Of a stretch of DNA of 64,000 nt, positions 15,898-24,895 are shown in pieces. Under the pieces are notes generated by a model that was not told where the DNA came from, made no database searches, and saw only the letters and a program-made list of their open reading frames with translations. The DNA comes from DASQZT01 sp963728965 (GTDB lineage Bacteria; Acidobacteriota; Terriglobia; Bryobacterales; Bryobacteraceae), in NCBI GenBank assembly GCA_963728965.1, contig CAVSMH010000008.1, positions 806,001 through 870,000 of the forward strand, written 5' to 3'. The position numbers and the translations under genes are program-made. How positions within the stretch are numbered: position 1 is the stretch's first letter; each line of letters opens with the position of its first letter.

Positions 15898-17646
15898 CTA
15901 GCGCAGCAATCCGCTCAGGGCGGTGAGCGGAACCGCGCCTTGCTGGAGTGCGCTGTCGTTGAACGCGGGCAGCGAATATGCCGCGCCTTTCGTCCGCTGG
16001 TATTCGTCGCGCACCCGCAGCCATCCCCTCCAGCCGACAAAATAGGTGGGCAGCTGGCACGACGAGAGCTTGGCACGCTGGAGCTTGCCTTCGGCCTCTT
16101 CCTTCTCCTGGAACGTCCGCTTCTCCATCAGGTCGAGCGCCGCCTGGTCGGTCATCTCGAGCATTTGCAGGCGCACGTCGAGAATGGCGTTGGCGATCAC
16201 GCGCAGCTCCTCCTTGGCGAAGGTGAGCGCCATCTCGGGGGAATGATTGCCAAAGCCCTCGTCGAGCATCATCTGGGTGGAATACTGCCCCCAGCCCTCG
16301 ATGTAAGGCCCGTTGCCGTAGAGAGAGCGCAGCACCCGCCGGCTCTGCGGCTGTACACGGTTGGCGATTTCCATCTGCACGTAGTGCCCGGGCATGGCTT
16401 CGTGGATCGTCAGCAGCTTCAGCTTGTAGAAATTGTATTCGCGCAGCTTGGACTCGGCACGCGCCTCCGGCCAGTCCGCCGGTATGGGCGTGATCCAGTA
16501 AAAGGCGCCCAACTGCGGCTGAAGCGCGGGCGCTGGGTTGAATCCTCCCACCGAGTAGATGCCCCGCATGAAGACCGGCGTCGGAATCACCTGGAGATTG
16601 GCTCCCGACGGCAGGGTCAAGAGGTGTTTCTGCTCGACGAATGAGTGCGCCTCTTCCAGGTCATTCCGTGCGTCGTCCAGGTAGGATTCGCGGGTCGAGT
16701 GCCGATCGGCGATCTTCGCCAGCACTTCCCCGATCACCTGGTTTTCCCGTGCATCGCCGGAGAGATCCGCGTGGTCGCCGTGCTTCGGCGCCAGCTTGCG
16801 ATGCAGGGGCAAAGCCAGCTCGAGCATCCGGCCGCGGACTCGCGCCAGGTCCGTCTCCGCGCTGGCCAGCACGCTATCCGGCTCGACGCCGCTCTCCAGC
16901 GAGTAGCGGAACTTGCGCGTGTACCAGTCCTTTCCGAGGCGCCAGTCCGCCCGGTCGCGAGATATCAGGTTGCTCTCCAGGTACTCCTGGAACTTCCGCA
17001 TTGCGTCCAGCGCCGGCTGCGCCGCTCCGGCGTAGGCGTTTTTCAACTCCGGCGGAACGTCCGCCCGGATCGTCTTGTCTACCAGCTCGATATTTCCCTG
17101 ATTCTCCTGGGCAGCCACCTGGGTCCAGATCCGCGGCGCTTCGGTCAGGTTGGTGGTGGCCTGGTCCAGGTAGAGCGGCACCTGTTGCAGGCGGTGGATG
17201 ATACTTCCGATGCGTTGCGCGCGGGGAGCGTACTCCAGCACGTAGGGGCTGAACAGCGCATTGCCCAGCGTCTCGACATACAGCGTGGGATTGTGCAGGT
17301 GGCTGTGGATTTCGTTGAGGTCGAGCAGCGCCAGCGCGGTCTGGTCCTTCAGAATCGTTACGTCGGCCCGCTCTTCCGGTTCGAGTTGGCCCGTGTTGAG
17401 GCGTCCCAGCCGCTCCTGGAACCGCTGGTAGTAGCGTCGCTGGCGATCCTGGCCGGCGGCGCTCATGTCGTCCAGCATGTTGTCCAGGTTCTGCTTCTGG
17501 TATTCATGGAGGCCCGCGCTGGTGGCCGTAGCGGGGGAGAACGACAGCGTCGTGTCAACGAACTCTTCGGTCAGCGCGCCCACCTCTTCCGGTCCCCGGC
17601 TACAGGCGGCCAGGAAGAGTGTAAGAATTACAACGAGTCTGCCCAT
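15898..17646 (-). CDS. DUF885-family lipoprotein, putative metallo-hydrolase
   Basis: The ATG at 17646 begins MGRLVVILTLFLAACSRG, a lipoprotein signal with lipobox LAAC, giving 582 residues; an in-frame extension upstream lacks one. The C-terminal half contains TIHEAMPGHYVQ, the HExxxGH-type metal site of the DUF885 family, and the conserved EGWGQYS motif. DUF885 members are generally treated as metallopeptidase-like hydrolases, probably periplasmic and outer-membrane anchored here. The substrate is unknown. The gene stands alone between lepB and a small membrane-protein gene. Confidence 0.9.
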   Translation of the reverse strand: MGRLVVILTLFLAACSRGPEEVGALTEEFVDTTLSFSPATATSAGLHEYQKQNLDNMLDDMSAAGQDRQRRYYQRFQERLGRLNTGQLEPEERADVTILKDQTALALLDLNEIHSHLHNPTLYVETLGNALFSPYVLEYAPRAQRIGSIIHRLQQVPLYLDQATTNLTEAPRIWTQVAAQENQGNIELVDKTIRADVPPELKNAYAGAAQPALDAMRKFQEYLESNLISRDRADWRLGKDWYTRKFRYSLESGVEPDSVLASAETDLARVRGRMLELALPLHRKLAPKHGDHADLSGDARENQVIGEVLAKIADRHSTRESYLDDARNDLEEAHSFVEQKHLLTLPSGANLQVIPTPVFMRGIYSVGGFNPAPALQPQLGAFYWITPIPADWPEARAESKLREYNFYKLKLLTIHEAMPGHYVQMEIANRVQPQSRRVLRSLYGNGPYIEGWGQYSTQMMLDEGFGNHSPEMALTFAKEELRVIANAILDVRLQMLEMTDQAALDLMEKRTFQEKEEAEGKLQRAKLSSCQLPTYFVGWRGWLRVRDEYQRTKGAAYSLPAFNDSALQQGAVPLTALSGLLR

Positions 17647-17778
17647 TGCTTGTAATTCTACCCTTTGGGGCGAGCCGGCAGGGGTAACCGGGCATGCAGT
17701 GGCGGGTTCAGGCACGGCGTGCGAATGATTAGCGCGTGGGCTTAGGAGTTTGTCCCGAAGCCTGCGCCTGCCAGCGCG

Positions 17779-18003
17779 CTAGCCGGCGGTGACGGGAAGG
17801 GGCCGGGAGGTGTGCGGCATTGGAACCGATACGGGAATCGGCCGCTGGTGTCGTTGCAGACGCTCGACTTCTCGCATTACCTGCAGGCGCTCCAGGTACG
17901 CGTGGCGGCTCATACTCCGCTCTCCAATCACACACCCCCAAAGGAGCGCGACCGAGAAACCAATTGCTGCCAAACCCTGTCCCGTTATTTTGGCTATAGG
18001 CAC
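17779..18003 (-). CDS. Small single-pass membrane protein (74 residues)
   Basis: The GTG at 18003 is preceded by a strong AAGGAG ribosome-binding site ten bases upstream. The product has one membrane helix (GQGLAAIGFSVALLWGCVIG) followed by a basic, probably periplasmic or coiled segment (AYLERLQVMREVERLQRHQ) and a proline-rich tail. I recognise no family. The good ribosome-binding site and amphipathic helix argue that it is real. Confidence 0.65.
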   Translation of the reverse strand: MPIAKITGQGLAAIGFSVALLWGCVIGERSMSRHAYLERLQVMREVERLQRHQRPIPVSVPMPHTSRPLPVTAG

Positions 18004-18151
18004 CCGGCCGCTTCTCCTTCGGTTTCAGCTCGAGCAATCCTGTAGCCACCGGCGAGGTGCCGTGATATCAATCGCTTCGGACCTTCCCACCTGTTGCAGC
18101 CCCGCCACACCTTGGGAACCCGTGCACTCTGCCGCCCTTGGGGGGCGGCAA

Positions 18152-18799
18152 TTAGTGACACCCCATGCAGGTAAACGTCCGCCCGTGACACTCGGCGCAG
18201 GTGGTCTTGTCCAGGGCCAGCCTGCCGGAGCTGTGGCGATCCACAAAATGCTCCGTATGGCTCGCCGGCTTGAGGGGCGCATCCTTGATGTGGCATTGCT
18301 CGCAACTGAACGGAGCATCGATCTGAGTATGGCAGACCAGGCAATCCGCCATCAGCGGCAATGCGCTCCGCGTCACGTGGTCGGATTCCTCCAGGCCGCG
18401 GTGGCATGCCTCGCAGGGGTTCGTTCGGTTGAGATGGCGGCGAACCCAGGCCGTCATGCCGGCGTCGGGGTGCAGGTAATTGTGCTTATCGATCGCGGCG
18501 GCGAGAAAGGGAGCCACGTTGCCCATCTTCAGATGCAAAGCGTGGCTGAACTGTGCCAGTCGCGCCGGAACGGTCTCGGGACGGTGCGTCGGCACTACCG
18601 GATTCTCGTGGCAGCTCAGGCAAACTGCACGCTTGGGCAGCAGATTGTCGTCCGCCGCGCGGCTCTCCGGGGCGGCGGCGTGACAGAATGTGCACTCCAG
18701 GCCCTGTGCCAGATGGGGCCGGTGGGGAAACGGCGCGGCGGACGCACCGATGACGGTGGCCAGCACCAGCCACAGCGCCCGCCGAGTCGTGAAGAGCAC
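18152..18799 (-). CDS. Exported heptahaem c-type cytochrome
   Basis: The GTG at 18799 starts a signal peptide (FTTRRALWLVLATVIGASAA) and a 215-residue protein with seven CxxCH motifs: CTFCH, CLSCH, CEACH, CLVCH, CEQCH, CAECH and a final CMGCH at the C-terminus. Extra histidines (HRPHLA, HALHLK) are candidate distal ligands. It resembles cytochrome c3/c7-type electron carriers. Its start lies 12 bases downstream of the stop of the sorbosone-dehydrogenase-like gene, so the two are probably one operon. It could accept electrons from that enzyme, which is inference from linkage. Confidence 0.88.
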   Translation of the reverse strand: MLFTTRRALWLVLATVIGASAAPFPHRPHLAQGLECTFCHAAAPESRAADDNLLPKRAVCLSCHENPVVPTHRPETVPARLAQFSHALHLKMGNVAPFLAAAIDKHNYLHPDAGMTAWVRRHLNRTNPCEACHRGLEESDHVTRSALPLMADCLVCHTQIDAPFSCEQCHIKDAPLKPASHTEHFVDRHSSGRLALDKTTCAECHGRTFTCMGCH

Positions 18800-18810
18800 C
18801 GCGGCGCCCT

Positions 18811-20004
18811 TTATTTTCCGGTGTAGCTGAGGTGCCAGATCTTCTTGTTCCCGTCCTCGGAGATCAACAGGCTTCCATCCGGCATTTGTAGTAGTCCGAC
18901 CGGCCGGCCCCACACTTCCCGCTCATCCGGAGAGATCATCCAACCAGTTACGACTTCCCGCATCGGTCCGGAAGGCTTGGCGTTCTTGAATGGCACGAAT
19001 GCGATGGATTGGCCCACCCGTTTGGAGCGGTTCCAGGAGCCGTGGAAGGCGAGAAACGCCCCGCCCTGGTATTCCGCCGGGAATTGTTTACCGGTGTAGA
19101 AGATGAAATCCAGCACCGCCACATGTGCGCCCAGCAGCACGTCGGGCACGATGGTTTTCGCCACCAGGGCCGGCGCGAGGCCCTTGTTGGTGGGATCCTC
19201 GTGCGGGCCGATGTAGGCGTACGGCCAACCGTAGAAGCCGCCCTTCTGGATATGGGTGAAGTAATCCGGCACGAGGTCGTCGCCCAGATCGTCGCGTTCC
19301 TGCACGGCGGCCCACAGGGTGTCCGTCCCCGGATACCACCGCAGCCCGATCGGGTTCCGCGTGCCGGCAGCGTAAATCTCGTGGTGCGAGCCGTCCACGT
19401 TGTACTCGCTGATCGCGGCACGCCGCGGGTCCTCACCGGGCGACGAATTCGAGCCCGATCCAACCCCCACGTAGAGTTTCTTTCCCTGGCGATCGAACAG
19501 GAGGCTGCGCGTCCAATGGTGCGTGCCTTGTCCTTTCAGGGACACCACTTCTTCACCCTGGCCGGCGGTCATCGCCTTGGCATCGTATTTGTAACGCTTC
19601 ACCGAATCCGGTTCACCTACATAGAGATAGCCATTAAGCATCGCCAGCCCGTAGGGCTTGTTGAGCCCTTCGATCAGTTTCTTGCGCTGGTTCGGATCGG
19701 CGTGAGGGAACACGTAGACGGTCCCATTGGGCGGGTTGGCGGAGTCCGACAGCAGGATTTCGTCGCCGGGACCGAGCATCATGAAGCGCGGGGTGTTGAA
19801 ATCTTCGGCCCAGACCTCGGCGTGAAACCCGGGCGGCAGGTTCAGGCGCGCGCCTTGCGGCTGCGGGATCACGCGAGCGCGGTTGTTCACCGCCTTGGTG
19901 GCGTACGGGGGCGGCAGCTTCGGCATCTCCGCCGCGTAGAAGAGTGCGCTGGCGGCCAGCAGGATGGCGGCACCCAGCAGCAGCAAGGTCCCTCTTTTGT
20001 GCAT
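18811..20004 (-). CDS. Sorbosone dehydrogenase-like (GSDH-family) beta-propeller enzyme
   Basis: The 397-residue product has an N-terminal signal or anchor helix (LLLLGAAILLAASALFYAA) and the propeller motifs of the PQQ-dependent glucose/sorbosone dehydrogenase family: LNLPPGFHAEVWAEDF, LNKPYGLAMLNGYLYVG, GTRNPIGLRWYPGTDTLW, GGFYGWPYAYIG and GAFLAFHGSWNRSKRVG. Family members oxidise sugars or aldehydes in the periplasm with PQQ. Cofactor and substrate here are not proven by sequence. The multihaem cytochrome gene follows after six bases. Confidence 0.9.
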   Translation of the reverse strand: MHKRGTLLLLGAAILLAASALFYAAEMPKLPPPYATKAVNNRARVIPQPQGARLNLPPGFHAEVWAEDFNTPRFMMLGPGDEILLSDSANPPNGTVYVFPHADPNQRKKLIEGLNKPYGLAMLNGYLYVGEPDSVKRYKYDAKAMTAGQGEEVVSLKGQGTHHWTRSLLFDRQGKKLYVGVGSGSNSSPGEDPRRAAISEYNVDGSHHEIYAAGTRNPIGLRWYPGTDTLWAAVQERDDLGDDLVPDYFTHIQKGGFYGWPYAYIGPHEDPTNKGLAPALVAKTIVPDVLLGAHVAVLDFIFYTGKQFPAEYQGGAFLAFHGSWNRSKRVGQSIAFVPFKNAKPSGPMREVVTGWMISPDEREVWGRPVGLLQMPDGSLLISEDGNKKIWHLSYTGK

Positions 20005-20055
20005 GCTCCTATGATGCCATGAGAGCAGCTTCGGGTTCCGAAAGTGGTGCGCGGG

Positions 20056-21585
20056 CTAGCGGGCGGCCATGAGCGCGCGCAGGCGCCGTGCCCGTTCGGG
20101 GGCGCGCAACTGCCTGAGCGCCTTCGCTTCGATCTGCCGGATCCGTTCGCGCGTTACGTCGAATTCCTGCCCGATCTCTTCGAGCGTATGCTCACGCTCG
20201 CAGCCGATCCCGAAACGCATCCGGATGACCTTCTCTTCTTTGGGGGAGAGGGTCTTCAGAATACCGGCGGTTTCATCGCGAACGTTGGATTCGATAACGG
20301 CATCCACCGGGGATCCGACCCAGCGGTCTTCAATGAGGTCGCCCAATGCCGACTCGCCATCGCGCCCGACTGGCGTCTCGAGCGATACCGGGTCGCGCGA
20401 AATGGTCTTCAGCTTCTGGACTTTTTCGACCGGGATATCCATTCGGCGGCCGATTTCCTCATTTGTAGGAGTCCGGCCCAGTTCCTTTTCCAATTCGCGG
20501 GTGGCGCGCAGGAACTTGTTCATGCTCTCGTTCATGTGCACCGGAATGCGGATGGTGCGGGACTGGTCGGCAATGGCGCGAGTGATGGCCTGCCGGATCC
20601 ACCAGGTGGCGTAGGTGGAGAACTTATAGCCGCGCCGGTATTCGAACTTGTCGGCGGCGCGCATGAGGCCGATATTGCCCTCCTGGATGAGGTCGAGCAA
20701 ATGAAGCCCCCGGTTGACGTACTTTTTAGCGACCGAAACCACCAACCGCAGGTTGGCCTCGACCAAGTCCTTTTTCGCCCGTTCGGCTTCGGCTTCGCCG
20801 TGACGGATGACCGTGAGGCTGTGGCGCAATTCGGGCAGGGTGGCGCCGGCGGAAATTTCGCGTTTGCGGATCTCGCGCTTCAACTCCCGCAGCCGGGCCT
20901 GCTGTACCGGGTTGTTTCGGGTCTCTAACTTCTTGATTTCACTATCGAGGTGGCTGATTTCGTCGACCGCGCGTTCGATTTCGCGGGCGAACTCCTTCCA
21001 GCGGGCGACCTTGAAGGGGCAACGGCGGATGGCGAGTGAAGTTTCCACCTTGGCGCGATTCAGCCGCGCACAGAGACGTTTGCGAGGCCGCTTATTGGCG
21101 ATGGGGGTATTGTCCACTTTCTCCTGTAACTGCACCATTTTCTTGTGGAGAATTCCTACATCAGCAAATAACTTGGCGGCATCGGCCCGTACCTTCAGGT
21201 CGGCCGGAGTACCCTCTTCCACATCGCCCAGATCGGCGACCGCCTCCAGTTCGACGACCCCCTTCTTCAGTTGCTCGGACAAATCCACCACGACGCGCTG
21301 GACCAGGGCGGAGCGGCTAATGGCCTTTTGCATCCGCACCTTGCCGCGCTCCATGCGGCGGGCCAAATCGACTTCGCCTTCCCGCGTCAGGAGCGGAACC
21401 GCACCCATTTCCCGCAGGTACACGCGGACCGGATCGTCCGTGTAGATGGACTCCTCCACCGGCTGGGGGTGCAGGAAATCGGCCTCGTGCGCTGCTTCCG
21501 AATCGAAGAATTTTGCATCGTCCTCGAAATTCAGGCCAAGACTCTCAGGATTGTCCGCTAAGAACTGATCTTCAAACTGATCCAC
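20056..21585 (-). CDS. rpoD: RNA polymerase primary sigma factor RpoD
   Basis: The GTG at 21585 follows a strong GGGAGGTGAG ribosome-binding site. The 509-residue product contains region 1.2 (DPVRVYLREMGAVPLLTREG), an acidic/charged spacer, region 2 with NLRLVVSVAKKYVNRGLHLLDLIQ and the -10-recognition helix YKFSTYATWWIRQAI, region 3 and the region 4 helix-turn-helix (HTLEEIGQEFDVTRERIRQIE). This is the housekeeping sigma factor. The usual upstream neighbour dnaG is absent; nrdR precedes it after 322 bp. Confidence 0.97.
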   Translation of the reverse strand: MDQFEDQFLADNPESLGLNFEDDAKFFDSEAAHEADFLHPQPVEESIYTDDPVRVYLREMGAVPLLTREGEVDLARRMERGKVRMQKAISRSALVQRVVVDLSEQLKKGVVELEAVADLGDVEEGTPADLKVRADAAKLFADVGILHKKMVQLQEKVDNTPIANKRPRKRLCARLNRAKVETSLAIRRCPFKVARWKEFAREIERAVDEISHLDSEIKKLETRNNPVQQARLRELKREIRKREISAGATLPELRHSLTVIRHGEAEAERAKKDLVEANLRLVVSVAKKYVNRGLHLLDLIQEGNIGLMRAADKFEYRRGYKFSTYATWWIRQAITRAIADQSRTIRIPVHMNESMNKFLRATRELEKELGRTPTNEEIGRRMDIPVEKVQKLKTISRDPVSLETPVGRDGESALGDLIEDRWVGSPVDAVIESNVRDETAGILKTLSPKEEKVIRMRFGIGCEREHTLEEIGQEFDVTRERIRQIEAKALRQLRAPERARRLRALMAAR

Positions 21586-21907
21586 TAAGACTCACCTCCC
21601 CCAGGGACACTCGCTCCGAACGATCGATGTCTGGGAAAATGGGTTTTAACTGAAACTGAAAGTTGCTTGAGAAGCTGGTCCGGCCCGACGTCTTGAAACC
21701 GTCCGCTGCATTCGGGGTTCGACTTCCGACTGATGATATCACCATTCCCCAGCAAAGTTAAGCTCTATTTTTAAAGATGTCTTAGAACTGTATAGGTTAC
21801 AGGAAATTACACGCCCTGGCGGCCAGCGCGCATCCGCACCGTTTCGCCAGTTCTGTCGTCCGCTTCGGCAGCCAAACCAGACTTGTTGGGGCGTTCGGAA
21901 ACCGCCC
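21586..21907. other. 322-bp leader region of rpoD
   Basis: No gene is evident. The central part (about 21740-21810) is markedly more AT-rich than its surroundings, as expected for the rpoD promoter, but I cannot place convincing -35/-10 boxes. GGGGCG/CGCCCC just after nrdR can form a short stem without a T-tract, so it is not a clear terminator. Confidence 0.4.
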
Positions 21908-22372
21908 CTAGTTACCCGCTTTTTGGCGCATCAGGTTTTTCAGTTCGTTGAAAAATGCCTCTTCATCCTGAAAATCCCGGTAAACGGAGGCGAACCGTAC
22001 ATATGCGATCTTGTCCAGTTCGCGCAAGCTGTCCATGAGAAATTCTCCTATTGCTGTAGTGGAAATCTCGCGGTCTGGAGAGTCGCTTACCTTGCTTTCC
22101 ACCAGATTAACCAGCTCCGAGAGCCTCACCATACTGATCGGACGCTTTTCGCAGGCCTTGAGTAGGCCGGTGAGCACCTTCTGCCGGTCGAACTTCTCGC
22201 GCCGCCCGTCCTTCTTAATGACCATATAGGGTACTTCATCGATCCGTTCGTACGTCGTGAAGCGGCGCTCACAGGCCAGGCACTCCCGTCGGCGCCGGAT
22301 CGTGTCACCCTCACGGGTCTCTCGCGAATCCACGACCTTGTCCTGTAAATGATTGCAAAATGGACACTTCAT
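21908..22372 (-). CDS. nrdR: Transcriptional repressor NrdR
   Basis: The ATG at 22372 gives the family length of 154 residues. An N-terminal zinc ribbon has Cys3, Cys6, Cys31 and Cys34 (CPFC and CLAC), followed by the ATP-cone domain (VIKKDGRREKFDRQKVLTGLLKACEKRP). NrdR senses ATP/dATP and represses ribonucleotide reductase genes. The ATG overlaps the TGA of the upstream flippase-like gene (ATGA), so the two are co-translated. Confidence 0.97.
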   Translation of the reverse strand: MKCPFCNHLQDKVVDSRETREGDTIRRRRECLACERRFTTYERIDEVPYMVIKKDGRREKFDRQKVLTGLLKACEKRPISMVRLSELVNLVESKVSDSPDREISTTAIGEFLMDSLRELDKIAYVRFASVYRDFQDEEAFFNELKNLMRQKAGN

Positions 22373-23379
22373 GAGGATTCTCCACGCCCCATCCGGCGCA
22401 GGCTGTGCCAGTCCAGACCTTCTTTTACCGCCAAGATCAAGCCAATTGGCACTACTACTACGAAAGTAATAATCCATGCCGTAATGCCGAAAGCCGTCGC
22501 CACCTCCAGGCGCGCACCGAACAGTTCGGTGAGCACTACGACCGAAGCTACCTGGATTCCGCCGCCGATGCCGGGAATCTGCACCGCCGCTCCGAACGAA
22601 ACAAAGCCCATGAAAATCAGCACATCCACCCAGCCCAGCCGCACCAGGTCGGCGAACGCGCCAGCCAGGCACCAGTAACAGGCGGCAATCAGCACCCATT
22701 CGAGCAGCGAGTACAACACGATGGCCGCCAGGGCCCGGTCGCTGCGCGTGGATTCCACGCCTTGCACGAAGGCCGCGAGAATCCTCTCTATCTTAAGGAA
22801 ATGCCGCTCCGGCAGGAAGTGCAGAAAGTGCAACAGCCGATGGCGGACCGGGTCGGAGAGGTGCCGGAAGGACAACAGCAGAATCAGGACCGCCGCGGTG
22901 AGCAGCACGGTCAGCTTACCACCGGCCGCCAGGAGCCAAGCCAGTCCCGGACCCACCAGCAACTCCGACGAGCGTACCCGCGAGAGTGCGAACCCGAACA
23001 CCAGCAATGCCATCAGCAGGTCGAATGTCCGTTCCAGCATCCATATGGCAAGTTGTGTGGTGGCGGGGACGCGCTCTTTGACTGCAATCAGATACGGACG
23101 GACGAACTCACCCGGCCGTCCAAACAGAGTAATCGCCGTAAAGCCGATAATCGTGGCCGACAGCAGGTTGCGAAGGGACGGATGAGGCTTGACCGGTCTC
23201 ATGAAGACGGCCCAGCGAAAGGCGCGGACCACGTAGGCGCCGGCGATCGGCACCAGGGAGGCCAGGAGCCAGGGCACGCGCACGCCCAAAAAACTCCGCG
23301 CCACCAATCGCCAGTCGAATTCCCAGGCGCGCCACTGCGGGTAGAAGTACCACCCCAGAGCGGCCAGGAGAACCGCCAC
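22369..23379 (-). CDS. Lysylphosphatidylglycerol synthase TM-like/flippase-like integral membrane protein
   Basis: The 336-residue product is almost entirely hydrophobic, with about eight membrane helices. It has the conserved segments RAFRWAVFMRPVKP and GFTAITLFGRPGEFVRPYL, and a PGIGGGIQVASVVVLTELFG motif near the C-terminus. These belong to the UPF0104/LPG_synthase_TM family, whose members are linked to lipid or polyprenyl-glycan transfer. The GTG at 23379 is the first canonical start in frame; the ribosome-binding site is weak. It is the first gene of an operon with nrdR and diverges from an ECF sigma operon. Confidence 0.85.
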   Translation of the reverse strand: MAVLLAALGWYFYPQWRAWEFDWRLVARSFLGVRVPWLLASLVPIAGAYVVRAFRWAVFMRPVKPHPSLRNLLSATIIGFTAITLFGRPGEFVRPYLIAVKERVPATTQLAIWMLERTFDLLMALLVFGFALSRVRSSELLVGPGLAWLLAAGGKLTVLLTAAVLILLLSFRHLSDPVRHRLLHFLHFLPERHFLKIERILAAFVQGVESTRSDRALAAIVLYSLLEWVLIAACYWCLAGAFADLVRLGWVDVLIFMGFVSFGAAVQIPGIGGGIQVASVVVLTELFGARLEVATAFGITAWIITFVVVVPIGLILAVKEGLDWHSLRRMGRGESS

Positions 23380-23491
23380 GACGGCCGCCCACTTCCAGGT
23401 ATGACGGCTGATGAGTCCCTCCCCGGCAGGCCGGCGGCCCGCATTTCCGGAACTGCCTCAAAAGAACTGGCATCCAGGAAAAAATTGAACC

Positions 23492-23501
23492 TATCATGAT
23501 A
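23492..23501. promoter_or_regulatory. TATCATGATA palindrome between divergent operons
   Basis: A perfect 10-bp palindrome lies between the flippase/nrdR operon and the ECF sigma operon, 18 bp upstream of the latter's annotated GTG. It could be an operator or part of overlapping promoters. It is short enough to be chance. Confidence 0.3.
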
Positions 23502-23518
23502 AAGCCTCGTTTCTCCAA

Positions 23519-24241
23519 GTGAAAGAAACGAGCGCCATGGCAGCCGCGACGGCAGCTTTCGCAATCTTCGCCAACCAGGTGGACGGCCAAGCCGTGAGCG
23601 GCATGGTGGGCAGCCCTGCTGGTCACCCCCTGGTGGGTGTTCGCGGCGGTCGTAATCTGGTAGAACGGACTTTGGACCCCGATTCCAGCCTCGTTTCGCG
23701 ATGTCTGCGCGGTGATGATGCCGCCTGGGAGGAGCTCGTCCGGCTCCATACCCGAAGAATCTATGCGCTATGCTACCGCTTCACCAACCAAGGCTCGGAG
23801 GCGCAGGACCTGAGTCAGGAAGTTTTTTTGCGGGTATTTCGCACGCTGCGCACCTTCCGTTCGACGGAGGGCTCTTTTTCGACGTGGCTGGCGCGCGTGA
23901 CCCGTAACCTTTTGATCGATCACTATCGCCGGACTCGTCAGGACCGGGTGACGGACTCGATCGAGGAGCAGCTCCCGGTTCTCGAGGAGGAGGGGGCTTC
24001 GGCGGCCGTACGGCCGGATCACATGATTGCCGGCCGCGAGGCCAGCGAAATTCTACAGGCGACATTGCAAAAGCTGTCGCCGGATTTACGGGAAGCGGTC
24101 ATCCTGCGCGATTTGCAGGAGATGGAGTATCGCGAGATCGCCAATGTGTTGCAGATTCCCGAGGGAACGGTGAAATCGCGGATTAATCGGGGCCGCGCCG
24201 AACTGGCGCGGCTCTTGCGAAAGCAGAAGCTGGCGGTATGA
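23519..24241 (+). CDS. ECF-type sigma factor (RpoE-like)
   Basis: Region 2 is clear (WEELVRLHTRRIYALCYRF, then EAQDLSQEVFLRVFRTL and STWLARVTRNLLIDHYRR). Region 4 contains PDLREAVILRDLQEMEYREI and the recognition helix GTVKSRINRGRAELAR. The N-terminal 50 residues before ERTLDPDSSLV are of low complexity, so the true start may be later than the GTG at 23519 (for example ATG 23537 or 23603); no ribosome-binding site decides it. The TGA overlaps the ATG of the zinc-finger anti-sigma gene, the standard sigma/anti-sigma arrangement. Confidence 0.92.
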   Translation: MKETSAMAAATAAFAIFANQVDGQAVSGMVGSPAGHPLVGVRGGRNLVERTLDPDSSLVSRCLRGDDAAWEELVRLHTRRIYALCYRFTNQGSEAQDLSQEVFLRVFRTLRTFRSTEGSFSTWLARVTRNLLIDHYRRTRQDRVTDSIEEQLPVLEEEGASAAVRPDHMIAGREASEILQATLQKLSPDLREAVILRDLQEMEYREIANVLQIPEGTVKSRINRGRAELARLLRKQKLAV

Positions 24242-24885
24242 GCTGCGCGGATGTCGAAATCCTGATCTGCGACTACGTCGACGGTACGCTGTCGCCGGCC
24301 CAACGGGCCGAGCTCGAGCGTCACTTCGGCGAATGCCCCGGGTGTGCCGAACTGGCCCGGGACTCCGCGCTGGCCGTCGCATTTATGGAATCGGCGGCCG
24401 AGGTGGAGCCGCCGCCCGAGTTGATCACCCGGATCCTGTTCGATGCGCCGTGGAGCAAGAGCAGGCACGAATCGAAGGTGCGTACCTGGCTCAGCGCCAT
24501 CCTGAGTCCGGTTTTGCAGCCCAAGTACGCCATGGGTATGGCGATGACGATTCTCTCCATTGCCATGCTGGCCCGCTTCGTGGCGCCGGTCCGGCAACCG
24601 AAAGTGGAAGACCTCCGGCCCTCCCGCGTCTGGGCGGGACTGGAAGACCGCGCCATTCGCACCTGGGCGCGTACCGTGAAGTTCTACGAGAATCTGAAGT
24701 TCGTGTACCAGATTCAGACCACGCTGCGAGAATGGCAGCAACAGGACGAGGAGCAGCGGCTTACACCCAGAGACTCCGCACCGAAAGTCGATGAGCGGAA
24801 GCTGCCTGTGAGTCCGGCTCAGAACCAAGGCGCCGCTACGCCCGGCGGGGCGCCACTTTCAAACCCACCGGGAGAACAACGTTGA
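24238..24885 (+). CDS. Zinc-finger anti-sigma factor, membrane anchored
   Basis: The 215-residue product begins with an anti-sigma zinc-finger domain (CADVEILICDYVDG, then RHFGECPGCAEL, giving the His-x3-Cys-x2-Cys signature). One membrane helix (AMGMAMTILSIAMLARFV, about 98-118) and a charged extracytoplasmic tail of about 95 residues follow. It should sequester the coupled ECF factor until an envelope signal releases it. Its ATG overlaps the sigma stop (ATGA), and three membrane-protein genes follow, probably in the same operon. Confidence 0.9.
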   Translation: MSCADVEILICDYVDGTLSPAQRAELERHFGECPGCAELARDSALAVAFMESAAEVEPPPELITRILFDAPWSKSRHESKVRTWLSAILSPVLQPKYAMGMAMTILSIAMLARFVAPVRQPKVEDLRPSRVWAGLEDRAIRTWARTVKFYENLKFVYQIQTTLREWQQQDEEQRLTPRDSAPKVDERKLPVSPAQNQGAATPGGAPLSNPPGEQR

Positions 24886-24895
24886 GGGATACGTC

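Noticed and set aside
21705..21735. tRNA-like T-arm sequence (GGGGTTCGACTTCC) upstream of rpoD
   Set aside because: The stem is only four pairs and no acceptor, D or anticodon arms can be folded around it.
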